Shown: piece after piece, positions 27,111 to 35,394 of the stretch
Position numbering within the stretch: position 1 is the first letter of the stretch
Layout: each line of letters opens with the position of its first letter
Assembly (NCBI RefSeq): GCF_001648175.1
Contig: NZ_CP015243.1
Coordinates: 930,001-994,000 of the forward strand
Reading direction: 5' to 3'
DNA: 64,000 nt
Origin: Halotalea alkalilenta
GTDB taxonomy: Bacteria > Pseudomonadota > Gammaproteobacteria > Pseudomonadales > Halomonadaceae
Made by a program: the position numbers and the translations under genes
Notes under the pieces: generated by a model
Seen by the model: the letters and a program-made list of their open reading frames with translations, nothing else
Told to the model about the DNA's origin: nothing
Database searches by the model: none

Positions 27111-27152
27111 GGCTTGAGCCTTTTCCCCGCTCGGGATGACGAAATCCGCACA
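27111..27152. repeat. 42-bp repeated motif, copy B (upstream of lhpC)
   Basis: It is identical to copy A over GGCTTGAGCCTTTTC and the core GGATGACGAAA, with differences in between. Its near end is 101 bp upstream of the lhpC start. A perfect 14-bp palindrome (GCTGAGC/GCTCAGC, 27177-27190) follows and overlaps the stop of the regulator gene. Confidence 0.75.
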
Positions 27153-27185
27153 GCGTGCGCGGTGACGCCGGCGGGGGCTGAGCGC

Positions 27186-28040
27186 TCAGCGGATGATCGA
27201 GAGGCGGAACTGTCGCGGAGTCACCCCGGTGAGCGATTTGAACTGGCGGCTGAAGGCGCTGTGATCGGTGTAGCCGCAGCGCAGCGCGATCTCGGTGATC
27301 GGCAGCTCCCCCTCGGCGAGCAGCCGGCAGGCGTGTTCGAGTCGCGCCTTGTGGATCATCTGGCGCGGGGTCAGGTGGAATATCCGCTTGCAATAGCGCT
27401 CGAGCTGGGCGACCGAGAGCTTCGCCAGGCGGGTGAGCTCCTCCATTCCGATCGCGCGGGAAAAATGGCTGCGGATATAGGCATCGACCAGCGCCAGGCG
27501 TTGGAACGCGGGGTGATCGGCCCGGGCGTCCTGGAGGTCGTGGGAGATCCCGGTCATGCCGATGATCCGCTCCTCTCGATCGAGCAGCGGCAGCTTGTAG
27601 GTCAAACACCACCCAGGCTCACGGCCGGAGAACAGATGCAGTTCGAGCTGCTCGTGGATCACCGCGCCATGATCGAGCACTTGGCGGTCCTGCTCGGTAT
27701 AGCCGGGTCCCAGGGAGGCGGGAAACACTTCCTTGGAGGTCTTGCCGAGCAGCGGTGCGATACGCCTGAAGCCGCAGCGCTGGGCGAGGGTGAGGTTGGC
27801 GTGCACATAGCGTGCCTGCGGGTCCTTGATGAAGAACACGACCCCTGGGATGGCATCGAGCAGCGGCCCGATCGGCTCGAGTGCGTCGAGCAGCGTATCC
27901 AGGTTGCGCGGGCGCTGGCGTGCAAGCCCCGCGCCCAAGGCCGCCAGTGGAGGATGCTGGGTATCGCTACCGGTACGGGGTATCAAAGGGGTGAAGAAGC
28001 GCCTGGATACGCCAGCGCCGCTGTGTCCGATCGCAAGCAT
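27186..28040 (-). CDS. lhpR: AraC-family regulator with PAS-like sensor domain (hydroxyproline regulator)
   Basis: The start at ATG 28040 has GGGAGA 8 bases upstream and gives 284 residues. An N-terminal PAS-like domain (about 45-160, with GVVFFIKDPQARYVHANLTLAQ) precedes a C-terminal AraC DNA-binding domain with two helix-turn-helix units, the second containing ITEIALRCGYTDHSAFSRQFK. It is encoded within the hydroxyproline cluster between the dehydrogenase operon and lhpC. The Pseudomonas pathway is also controlled by an AraC-type protein (LhpR). It most likely activates the nearby operons in response to a hydroxyproline isomer; the symbol is an inference by position. Confidence 0.8.
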   Translation of the reverse strand: MLAIGHSGAGVSRRFFTPLIPRTGSDTQHPPLAALGAGLARQRPRNLDTLLDALEPIGPLLDAIPGVVFFIKDPQARYVHANLTLAQRCGFRRIAPLLGKTSKEVFPASLGPGYTEQDRQVLDHGAVIHEQLELHLFSGREPGWCLTYKLPLLDREERIIGMTGISHDLQDARADHPAFQRLALVDAYIRSHFSRAIGMEELTRLAKLSVAQLERYCKRIFHLTPRQMIHKARLEHACRLLAEGELPITEIALRCGYTDHSAFSRQFKSLTGVTPRQFRLSIIR

Positions 28041-28167
28041 GGGGATTCTCCCGGTTCGCTCATTATTGTCGTTGTATTCGCCTGTCGCCGGGCTTCGTCG
28101 CTGCCTCGGAGGCGGCGGCGGCTTGGATGTCAAGCTTGCCCTGTGTCTGACGATACGCGCCCTTGGG

Positions 28168-29439
28168 CTACTCTTGCACCTCCTTCATGCCACCGAGCAG
28201 CAGGCTGTCGATGCGCGCCGGCGACAGCGGCGGCCGTGGAGGCGGCGGCGGCCAGCCGAACAGCTGCGCGGTCGCCGCGGCGCATACCCGACCCTGGCAG
28301 GCGCCCATCCCGCAGCGGCTGGCAAGCTTCGCGCGGCGCCAGTCGGAGTGCGTCTCGAGCTCGCCGAGGGTAACTTCCTCGCAGCGGCATACCAGCGTGG
28401 TGGCGCGACGCGGCGGCAGGCGGCTCGAATCGAGCGCGAAATGCTGCTCCAACTGGGCGGCGAAGGCTTGCCAGCGTGCGCGGCGCCGGCTCAGCGCGGC
28501 GGCGAGAGGGTACTGGTCGGCGGCGGCCAATCCGGCGATCCGCCCTTCGATCAGTGCCAGCTCGCTGCCGCCGGGGCCGGTGCATTCGCCGGCGGCGTAG
28601 ACACCCGCAACTGAAGTGGCCTGGTGCTGGTCGACCGAGATGCCCCGCTCGCCCAGCGCACAGCCGAGCAGCTGGGCGAGCTCGGTGTTGGCGACCAGGC
28701 CGAAGCCACAGGCGAGGCGGTCACAAGCGATCTCCCGGCGCTCGCCGAGGGATTCGATCACCACGGCTTCGAGCCTCCGCTCGCCCAGCGCTTCTATCAA
28801 TCGGCTGGCGGCGCGATAGCGCGGGCTCGCCAGCGCTATCGCCTGGGCCAGCTTGGCGGGCCATCGCCATAGCTCCATGGTGAAGCTGGCCAGTTCGCTC
28901 CAGGGCGCCTGTTCGGCCAGCGCTACCAGCCGGCCCCGCTGCGCGCGAACCGTCGCCGCGCAGGCCAGCAGCAGCGGGCCGCTGCCGGCGATCGCGATCC
29001 GCTCGCCACGCACCGTCAGCCCGCCTTTGATCAGCGCCTGCAGGCCGCCGGCGCCGGTCACCCCAGGCAGGGTCCAGCCGGGAAACGGCAGCAGCCGTTC
29101 ACGGGCGCCGGTGCACAGCAGCAGGCGGTGATAGTCGATCACCCCGGCATCGTGCTCGCGTTCGACCAGCAGCCGCCGCGGCGTGGGTGCGTCGATCACC
29201 CGGGTGGCGCTGCAAAGGCGCAGTCCAGGCAGCCGCTCGAAGCGCTCGCGCAGCGCCCGCGCACGCGGCGGCAGGTTGACCCTCGGGCCGCCGCGCCAGA
29301 TCTGGCCCCCCGGCGCGGGGTTATCGTCGATCACCACCACGCTGATGCCATGGTCAGCGGCGGCGCAGGCGGCGGCCATGCCGGCCGGGCCGGCGCCTAC
29401 GATCAGCAGTTCGCACTCTCTCGGCAGCCGCTCGTTCAT
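28168..29439 (-). CDS. lhpE: D-hydroxyproline dehydrogenase, FAD/NAD(P)-binding subunit with BFD-like [2Fe-2S] domain
   Basis: This 423-residue flavoprotein starts with a Rossmann motif (LLIVGAGPAGMAAA) and VVIDDNPAPGGQIW, typical of the larger subunit of octopine/nopaline-type and hydroxyproline dehydrogenases. The C-terminus holds a BFD-like cluster motif, CRCEEVTLGEL then CGMGACQGRVC. The complex oxidises cis-4-hydroxy-D-proline to pyrroline-4-hydroxy-2-carboxylate. It overlaps the ferredoxin-like subunit gene by 4 bp. The order epimerase-B-F-E matches the Pseudomonas lhpABFE layout as I recall it. Confidence 0.85.
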   Translation of the reverse strand: MNERLPRECELLIVGAGPAGMAAACAAADHGISVVVIDDNPAPGGQIWRGGPRVNLPPRARALRERFERLPGLRLCSATRVIDAPTPRRLLVEREHDAGVIDYHRLLLCTGARERLLPFPGWTLPGVTGAGGLQALIKGGLTVRGERIAIAGSGPLLLACAATVRAQRGRLVALAEQAPWSELASFTMELWRWPAKLAQAIALASPRYRAASRLIEALGERRLEAVVIESLGERREIACDRLACGFGLVANTELAQLLGCALGERGISVDQHQATSVAGVYAAGECTGPGGSELALIEGRIAGLAAADQYPLAAALSRRRARWQAFAAQLEQHFALDSSRLPPRRATTLVCRCEEVTLGELETHSDWRRAKLASRCGMGACQGRVCAAATAQLFGWPPPPPRPPLSPARIDSLLLGGMKEVQE

Positions 29440-29672
29440 CGTGTCCTTTCCACTTTCATGCCCTCACGGATCAGCGTCACGCAGGCCAGCCGGCGTCGGC
29501 CGTCGATGCATACCCGGCACTCCTGGCAGATGCCCATGCCGCAAAACGGTGCGCGCGGGCGGCCGGCGAGGTCGCTTCGGGCGTGGTCGTCACCGCTGGC
29601 GGCGAGTGCGGCGGCAACGCTGGTGCCCTCCGGCAGGACGAGGGCTTCGCCGTCGAGGATCAGCCGGATCAT
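29436..29672 (-). CDS. lhpF: D-hydroxyproline dehydrogenase, small [2Fe-2S] ferredoxin-like subunit
   Basis: From ATG 29672 (overlapping the upstream stop) the product has only 78 residues. The cluster ligands are seen in FCGMGICQECRVCIDG and the distal RRLACVT, giving the spacing of small (2Fe-2S)-binding subunits of sarcosine-oxidase-alpha-like and hydroxyproline dehydrogenases. It should carry electrons between the two flavoprotein subunits. Overlaps of 4 bp on both sides support fixed stoichiometry. Confidence 0.87.
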   Translation of the reverse strand: MIRLILDGEALVLPEGTSVAAALAASGDDHARSDLAGRPRAPFCGMGICQECRVCIDGRRRLACVTLIREGMKVERTR

Positions 29673-30784
29673 CGTCGCCCTTCCGCGGCCGCTGGTGCGC
29701 TGGCCTGGAAGCGTTCGAAACGGTAGGGCAGCGGGTCGAGAGGGGGATGCTCGCCGAGCACCTCGGCGCGGATCAGCGCCGCGGTGCTCGGTGCGGTGGT
29801 CACGCCGAGGCCTTCGTGGCCGAGCGCGAGCCACAGGCCCTCGCGTTCGGGGTGGCGACCGATGATCGGTAGCCCATCCGGGGTGGCGGCGCGAAACCCG
29901 GTCCAGGCACGGATCGCGTTGAGCTCGCCGAGCGCTGGCAGGTAGCCGCGGGCGCGTTCGAGCATGCGTGCGAGCAGCGCGGGCTCGACGCAGGGGTCGA
30001 GGGTGTCGAACTGGCGGGTCGAGCCGATCAGCAGCTGGCCGGTGGGGCGCGCCTGGAGGTTGAAGGCCACCGAGGTACCCTGGCCGCTATGGGCGCTGGC
30101 GCCGTAGCCGAGCTCGACCAGCTGATGCGAGATCCGGCCGGGATAGCGGTCGGTGATCAGCAGGTGGCCCTTCTTCGCTGCGATCGGTAGCCCTTCGAGC
30201 AGCGCACCGGCCTGCAGACCCGCTGCCAGCACGATCACCTGGGCCCCCAGCCTGCGGCCGTCGGCGAGATACACCTTTTGATCCTCGAGCGCGGCCACCT
30301 GGGCGCGCTCGAGGGTGATGCCGACGGATTCCAGCAGCCAGTCGGCGACACGGGGCGCGTAGAGGATCGCATCGCTTTCGACCCTCAGTGCGCCGCTGAG
30401 CCCAGGGCGCAGCAGCGGTTCGAGTGCGGCCAGCCGGGTGGGATTGATCAGCTCGCTGCCTATGCCTGCCATGGCGAGCGCGGCGCGTTTGTCGTCGGCG
30501 GTGGCGAGGTCGTCCTCGTTCTCGGCCAGCCACAGCGTGCCGCAGCGATGGTAAGCGCCGCTCGCCGGCAGGCTCGGGGCCAAGGCGCGCCAGCGCGTGA
30601 GCGAATCGCTGCACAGTGCAAGCTCGGCGGCGTTGCCATCGAGGCTGACCAGATGGCCCATGCCCGCGGCGGTGGCGGCGGGCAGGCCGGCATCGACCAC
30701 GCGCACCGAGAGACCCGCCAGGGCCAGCGCATGGGCGCAGCTGGCGCCGATGATGCCGGCGCCGATCACTATCGCATCGCTCAC
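29669..30784 (-). CDS. lhpB: D-hydroxyproline dehydrogenase, DAO-type FAD catalytic subunit
   Basis: A 371-residue D-amino-acid-oxidase-fold protein. The N-terminal [23 protein letters not shown] is its FAD-binding motif, and the C-terminal [20 protein letters not shown] closes the cofactor site. It should bind cis-4-hydroxy-D-proline and pass electrons to the partner subunits rather than to oxygen. It overlaps the epimerase gene upstream and the small subunit gene downstream by 4 bp each. A plain D-amino acid dehydrogenase is the alternative, but the three-subunit context argues for hydroxyproline. Confidence 0.87.
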   Translation of the reverse strand: MSDAIVIGAGIIGASCAHALALAGLSVRVVDAGLPAATAAGMGHLVSLDGNAAELALCSDSLTRWRALAPSLPASGAYHRCGTLWLAENEDDLATADDKRAALAMAGIGSELINPTRLAALEPLLRPGLSGALRVESDAILYAPRVADWLLESVGITLERAQVAALEDQKVYLADGRRLGAQVIVLAAGLQAGALLEGLPIAAKKGHLLITDRYPGRISHQLVELGYGASAHSGQGTSVAFNLQARPTGQLLIGSTRQFDTLDPCVEPALLARMLERARGYLPALGELNAIRAWTGFRAATPDGLPIIGRHPEREGLWLALGHEGLGVTTAPSTAALIRAEVLGEHPPLDPLPYRFERFQASAPAAAEGRR

Positions 30785-31713
30785 CGCGTGATGCCCCAGG
30801 CGAAGGGATCACTCGGGTCGATCAGCAGGGTCGACTCCCCGCTCAGGTGGGCTTGGCCGCGAATGGTGGGAATCAGCTGCTCTTCCTGCCATTCATAGTG
30901 GGCTTCGAAGCGGCTGCCGATCACGCTCGCTTGATGCCATGGCTGGTGAGGTGCGAGCAGGCCGTCGGCGGCGAGGCAGGCGAGCTTGGCGCTGGTGCCG
31001 GTACCGCAGGGCGAGCGGTCGTACTCCCCGCCGGGGCAGAGCACGAAGCTTCGGCTGTCGGCCTCGGGGTCGGCGGCGAACAGCTCGATGTGGTCGATCT
31101 GCGCACCGTGCGCGGCGCGAATCCCCGCCTGCTCGAGCGCCTTGAGCAATACGCGTGAATATGTGGTCAAAGTGTCGAGATTGTCGGCGGCGATCCTTTG
31201 GCCATGGTCTGCGACCAAAAAGAACCAGTTGCCGCCCCAGGCGATGTCGCCGCGCACCTCGCCATGGCCGGGCACCGTCACCTGGACATCCTTGGCGAAT
31301 CGATAGGCGGGTACGTTGCGCACGCTCACCGAGCCGTCCGGGTGGAGGGTGGCGAGTACATTGCCCACCGGCGTCTCGATCCGGTGCTCGCCGGGACCCA
31401 TCCGGCCGAGATGGGCGAGGGCGGTGATCAGGCCGATGGTGCCGTGACCGCACATGCCGAGATAACCGGTATTGTTGAAGAAGATCACTCCGGCGCTGGC
31501 GGTCGGATCGAAAGGGGTGCAGAGCAGGGCGCCGACCATCGCCTCGCTGCCGCGCGGCTCGAGCACGCAAGCGCGCCGCCAGTGGTCATGGTCGCGGGCG
31601 AGCAAGGCACGGCGTGCGTCGAGTGGACCGTCGCCGAGCGCGGGGAAACCGTCGATGACCAGGCGGGTCGGTTCGCCGCCGGTATGAGTGTCGATGATCG
31701 AGATGCGCTGCAT
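30781..31713 (-). CDS. lhpA: 4-hydroxyproline 2-epimerase
   Basis: A 310-residue proline racemase-family enzyme with both catalytic cysteines: Cys88 in GMCGHGTIG and Cys236 in RSPCGTGTS. Its length and co-transcription with the dehydrogenase subunits identify it as the enzyme converting trans-4-hydroxy-L-proline to cis-4-hydroxy-D-proline. It is the first gene of the four-gene operon; an AGGA-type site precedes the ATG. A copy of the 42-bp motif lies 56 bp upstream in the region shared with the divergent sensor kinase gene. Confidence 0.92.
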   Translation of the reverse strand: MQRISIIDTHTGGEPTRLVIDGFPALGDGPLDARRALLARDHDHWRRACVLEPRGSEAMVGALLCTPFDPTASAGVIFFNNTGYLGMCGHGTIGLITALAHLGRMGPGEHRIETPVGNVLATLHPDGSVSVRNVPAYRFAKDVQVTVPGHGEVRGDIAWGGNWFFLVADHGQRIAADNLDTLTTYSRVLLKALEQAGIRAAHGAQIDHIELFAADPEADSRSFVLCPGGEYDRSPCGTGTSAKLACLAADGLLAPHQPWHQASVIGSRFEAHYEWQEEQLIPTIRGQAHLSGESTLLIDPSDPFAWGITR

Positions 31714-31768
31714 GGTGGGGTCCTGGCCTGTGAGCTAGACCCCAGCATCTCGCGCCCGGTCGGCCCCG

Positions 31769-31810
31769 GGCTTGTGGCTTTTCTCTTCCCGGGATGACGA
31801 AATCGGCACA
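31769..31810. repeat. 42-bp repeated motif, copy C (upstream of lhpA)
   Basis: This is the most diverged copy: GGCTTGTGGCTTTTC at its start, then the conserved GGGATGACGAAATCGGCACA. It is the copy closest to a gene start. The rest of the 284-bp divergent region (31714-31997) shows nothing I recognise. Confidence 0.7.
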
Positions 31811-31997
31811 TTGCCCGGCACGAGGAGAGGTGGTACTTGAGAAGGTACGACAGGCGGCTTTCGGCCGAATCTGGTGCCCGGGCGGTGGAGTTCCTTCAAC
31901 CATCCATCGATGATCTGGTGGTCAAAGTCCTACTCGATGCCTGACAGCCTTGCTGTCGAGGGCGTGCTGGAGGATAGGGCGTGCGTGGGGTAATTGG

Positions 31998-33425
31998 ATG
32001 AAGCGTGAATTATGGCGAAACGCAGTCAATATCGTGCAGGGTAGTCGATCGGATGGATCGAGATGGCTCGAAAGTCTATCGACCCGGCTGTTGATCACCT
32101 GCACGGTGGCATTGATCATCACGGTGACGGTCGTCTCCTTGGCGGTCGTGACGCTTTTGGAATCGAATCCAACATCGTTTTTGGGGCGACATAGACAAAA
32201 CGATATGGGGACCCGCCTCATCGATACGCTCAGGTTCGATTCCCAGGGTAACCCGCAGTCCGTTACCTTGATTGATGAAATTCACATATGGCGGGCGGCG
32301 TTCCCGGATCAATTCCAGTACCGGGTGTTGGATCCACAGGGCACGGTATTGCTCTCTTCGGAGCACTTGATCTCCAATTTTCCATCCGCCGATGACTATT
32401 TCGATCCCCAAGCGGAGAGGTTCGCGGTCGAAAGCGATGGACGGGGATTCCACGTGGAAACCTTGCCTTTCACATATGACGGTAACCAGTTCTTTCTGCA
32501 AACGGCCGTGAGCGACTATCTGAGCGAAGTCATCGTTCGCAACAGGCTCAAGCCGGTATTCACCACCGTCACGATCATCGCGGGGATATCCCTTGGTGTC
32601 TTCATCCTGGCGATATATTTCACCTTCCACAGTATGTTCAGGCCATTGCGTCGGGTATCGGATGCGGCCGCCAGAATTTCACCTGAAAACTTGACCTCCC
32701 GGCTTTCACTGGATGGAATTCCGAGTGAAGTGAGGCCGCTGGCAGAAGCCTTCAATAGCGCGCTGGATCGGTTGGAAGAAGGGTTCAGGGTCCAGCAATC
32801 GTTCTTCGCCTCGGCCGCGCACGAGCTCAAGACGCCGCTCACTTTGATACGCGGACAAATCGAGCTTCAGGGTGATTCGAGCCAGCAGGCCCGGCTTCTC
32901 CAAGATGTCGACCTGATGTCGAGGCACGTCCAGCAGTTACTGCATATTGCTGAAGTAAGTGAATTATATAATTATCGTTCCGCGAGCACGGACGTGGTGG
33001 CGGTGGTAGATGAGGTGATACGTTATCTTGGGCGCCGGGCCGAGAAAAAGCGTGTCCGGATCGTGGTGGCGCATCGGGCGACCGCCTCCGCGCTAGAGGC
33101 TGATAAGGCGGCCTTATTCATCTTGCTCAAAAATCTGGTCGAAAATGCGGTGGAAGTTTCGCCTGAGTCCGCCGTCGTCACCATAGATATATCCAATCAT
33201 TCGGTTGCGGTAAACGATCAGGGGGAAGGCATCGACCCGGCCCATTTGCCGCATATCTTCTCGAAGTTCTGGCGAGCGCCCGGAAACAAGTACGAGGGGG
33301 CGGGTCTGGGCTTGGCCATTTGTTGGAAAATTGCTAACACCTATGGTTGGCAGCTGTTCGTCGACCGCTCCGTACCGCATACACGATTCGTGGTTTTATT
33401 TGATGGTCAAGTGGGTAATAGATAA
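31998..33425 (+). CDS. Two-component sensor histidine kinase
   Basis: Start at ATG 31998 gives 475 residues (an upstream start at 31950 is possible). It has a transmembrane helix (about 30-54), a periplasmic sensor of about 130 residues, a second helix (about 188-210), a HAMP-like linker, HisKA with phospho-acceptor His275 in SAAHELKTPL, and an ATPase domain with N box LLKNLVENAVE, G1 VNDQGEGID and G2 GAGLGLAI. It is the first gene of a kinase-MipA-regulator unit. Base composition is visibly less GC-rich than the surroundings, which suggests acquisition. Confidence 0.9.
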   Translation: MKRELWRNAVNIVQGSRSDGSRWLESLSTRLLITCTVALIITVTVVSLAVVTLLESNPTSFLGRHRQNDMGTRLIDTLRFDSQGNPQSVTLIDEIHIWRAAFPDQFQYRVLDPQGTVLLSSEHLISNFPSADDYFDPQAERFAVESDGRGFHVETLPFTYDGNQFFLQTAVSDYLSEVIVRNRLKPVFTTVTIIAGISLGVFILAIYFTFHSMFRPLRRVSDAAARISPENLTSRLSLDGIPSEVRPLAEAFNSALDRLEEGFRVQQSFFASAAHELKTPLTLIRGQIELQGDSSQQARLLQDVDLMSRHVQQLLHIAEVSELYNYRSASTDVVAVVDEVIRYLGRRAEKKRVRIVVAHRATASALEADKAALFILLKNLVENAVEVSPESAVVTIDISNHSVAVNDQGEGIDPAHLPHIFSKFWRAPGNKYEGAGLGLAICWKIANTYGWQLFVDRSVPHTRFVVLFDGQVGNR

Positions 33426-33442
33426 AAACTATAAAAAGCCCG

Positions 33443-33465
33443 TTGACAGTAAGTATGAGGTAAGT
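33443..33465 (+). promoter_or_regulatory. Candidate response-regulator box (GTAAGT-N5-GTAAGT) after a TTGACA
   Basis: TTGACA at 33443-33448 is followed at once by GTAAGT (33449-33454), five bases and a second GTAAGT (33460-33465). Two hexamers at 11-bp periodicity are the classic layout of OmpR/PhoB-family operators. It lies about 50 bp upstream of the MipA/OmpV gene, between two genes that encode a kinase and an OmpR-type regulator. No good -10 element was found; CAGGAT at 33476-33481 is the best candidate. Confidence 0.45.
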
Positions 33466-33479
33466 CTGTGGAAGCCAGG

Positions 33480-33501
33480 ATGAAGACCTGATGCTCTTCA
33501 T
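33480..33501 (+). promoter_or_regulatory. Inverted repeat in the leader of the MipA/OmpV gene
   Basis: ATGAAGA (33480-33486) and TCTTCAT (33495-33501) are perfect inverted repeats around an 8-base loop, ending 4 bases before the AGGA ribosome-binding site (33506-33509). As RNA this could influence translation or stability. It lacks a T tract, so it is unlikely to be a terminator. Confidence 0.35.
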
Positions 33502-33516
33502 TTCCAGGACCACACC

Positions 33517-34341
33517 ATGACGTTGTTCATCCGCTCCAAACGCTGGTCAATGATGTTGCCTGCTTTCGCCTTCGTGCTCGTCGATTCCGCCTACGCTCAG
33601 CAAACGCTCAGCGATACGCGTGATGCCGGCGGTTCCGGCTTCACCTTCTTGAGCGACGCGCCGAACGTCACCCACTGGGGGATCGGCGTCGGGGCGCGTT
33701 ACAGGGATTCGCCTTATCGAGACTATGATGGCTCCGATTTCGATGCGTTGCCGATTTTCTATTTCGACAACAAGTGGGTGAACTTCTTTGGCACCAGGGC
33801 GGATCTCAAGATCGGTACCTGGAATGACTTCTCCGTTGCACTGCGTGGAAGATACTCTTTCGGCGGTGGCTATGAAGCATCGGATTCGCCTTACCTGGAA
33901 GGCATGGACGAGCGCGATGGCGGTGCTTGGTTCGGTCCTGCGTTCAGCTGGAAAAAAAGCTTCGGTGAGCTATCAGGAAGCTACCTGATCGGCGGGAACA
34001 AAGGGCATCGCGCCGAACTGGAGTTCAGTAAAGAGTTCGAGCGTGGCCGGTTCAGTATCTCGCCCTACATCGGCACTGGCTGGTCGAACAGCGATTATGT
34101 CGATTACTACTATGGGGTGAGGCCGTCGGAGGTTCGCGCCAACCGGCCCGCCTACGATGGTGAGTCCGCATTCGATGTCACGCTTGGTGCCACGTTCGAT
34201 TACCGCATGACCGACCGTCAGACCCTCATTCTCGATCTGGGCGTCACGCGATTCGTCGGCGGCGGTGTCTACGATAGCCCCTTGGTCGAAAACAGGACGA
34301 TTCCTGAAGTCCAGGTCGGCTACGTTTATCGCTTCCAATGA
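33517..34341 (+). CDS. MipA/OmpV-family outer membrane protein
   Basis: A 274-residue protein with a signal peptide (MLPAFAFVLVDSAYA, cleavage before QQT) and a predicted outer-membrane beta-barrel: alternating aromatic strands such as HWGIGVGARYRD, a Gly-rich hairpin (GRYSFGGGYE) and the C-terminal strand VQVGYVYRF ending in an aromatic residue plus Gln. MipA/OmpV proteins are linked to peptidoglycan hydrolase scaffolding, porin-like transport and antimicrobial responses. Placement between a sensor kinase and its regulator suggests it is the main regulated output or part of signal detection. Confidence 0.88.
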   Translation: MTLFIRSKRWSMMLPAFAFVLVDSAYAQQTLSDTRDAGGSGFTFLSDAPNVTHWGIGVGARYRDSPYRDYDGSDFDALPIFYFDNKWVNFFGTRADLKIGTWNDFSVALRGRYSFGGGYEASDSPYLEGMDERDGGAWFGPAFSWKKSFGELSGSYLIGGNKGHRAELEFSKEFERGRFSISPYIGTGWSNSDYVDYYYGVRPSEVRANRPAYDGESAFDVTLGATFDYRMTDRQTLILDLGVTRFVGGGVYDSPLVENRTIPEVQVGYVYRFQ

Positions 34342-34420
34342 GCCGATACCCTGGTGTCGCGATGTTTCAGGTAGCGTAATGGTGATGGAAGGTAGTAGCT
34401 GATAGCGGCGAGGACGATCC

Positions 34421-35110
34421 ATGTATCGTATAGCGTTGGTCGAGGACCATGAGCGGGTTGCGGAGCTGATCCAACGGGCGCTGCTGCAAGTGGGAATCGA
34501 GACCGATACCTTCCAGAACACGGCCCAGGCGTCGTTCGGGCTCAGCCATGCCGACTACACCGTGATGATCGTGGATCGGGGGCTGCCCGATGGGGATGGG
34601 CTGGCCTGGCTCAGGGACGTGCGCGCGGCGGGCAATATGACCCCCTGCCTGATGCTGACCGCGCGCGACGCCCTGCATGATCGCATCGACGGGCTCGAAA
34701 GCGGCGCCGACGACTACCTGGCCAAACCGTTCGCGATGGATGAATTGATCGCGCGGGTTCGCTCATTGATGAGACGCCCCCCGGTACTTGCGTCCCTCGC
34801 GCCCGCCGTGGGCGACCTGACCATCGATCTCGACAACAGTCGTCTGCAGTGTAAGACGCAGTCCATCCTGCTAGCGCCAGCCGAGCTCCAGCTTATGCTT
34901 TGCCTCATGAACGCAGCGGGGCGCACCGTGCGGCATACCAACCTCGAGCATGCCGGCTGGGGAGTCGCCAAGGCGGTAACGCCCAACGCGTTGGATGTGG
35001 CTTTGCATCGCATCCGCAAGAAGCTCTCGGCGATCGGTTCGACCGCCAGGATCAAGAACGTTCGAGGGCTCGGCTACATGCTCACCGACGAGCCGACAGC
35101 GAACGAGTGA
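34421..35110 (+). CDS. OmpR/PhoB-family response regulator
   Basis: A 229-residue two-domain regulator. The receiver domain has the acidic pair in LVEDHE, phospho-acceptor Asp52 in MIVDRGLPDGDG, Thr80 in MLTARD and Lys102 in LAKPF. The C-terminal winged helix (about 130-225) includes NALDVALHRIRKKL and NVRGLGYML. GAGGA precedes the ATG. It is the evident partner of the upstream kinase, with the order kinase-OmpV-regulator. It likely binds the GTAAGT-type direct repeat upstream of the OmpV gene. Confidence 0.92.
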   Translation: MYRIALVEDHERVAELIQRALLQVGIETDTFQNTAQASFGLSHADYTVMIVDRGLPDGDGLAWLRDVRAAGNMTPCLMLTARDALHDRIDGLESGADDYLAKPFAMDELIARVRSLMRRPPVLASLAPAVGDLTIDLDNSRLQCKTQSILLAPAELQLMLCLMNAAGRTVRHTNLEHAGWGVAKAVTPNALDVALHRIRKKLSAIGSTARIKNVRGLGYMLTDEPTANE

Positions 35111-35313
35111 CTACCGCTTGGTGTGCATCCTCCCTCTGAAAGATCGATGGTGGCCGATGCTTGTCGGTCTCGTGACCGTCGCCCTTCACCTTCCCGCGAT
35201 TCGCCGTTACCGAAGCCGTTACTGAACACGACGCCAGGGCCCGCTCTGATCGCCGCGAGGCAGGTGGGCTGAGCGTCGGGGATGAGGCGTGATCGGAAGC
35301 CAGCGGCCATCGA

Positions 35314-35322
35314 TGATACAAT
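35314..35322 (+). promoter_or_regulatory. Putative extended -10 promoter element of hemC
   Basis: The bases TGATACAAT at 35314-35322 form an extended -10 (TGn followed by TACAAT, five of six matches), about 72 bp upstream of the hemC start. No convincing -35 lies at the right distance, as is common with extended -10 promoters. The rest of the 284-bp gap before hemC shows no other feature. Confidence 0.35.
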
Positions 35323-35394
35323 CGAGGACCATTGCGCCCTTCATTCTGCCCCTGGGGCAGACGCCCTGGGGCTCGCCATTCGATCGGAGTCGTC

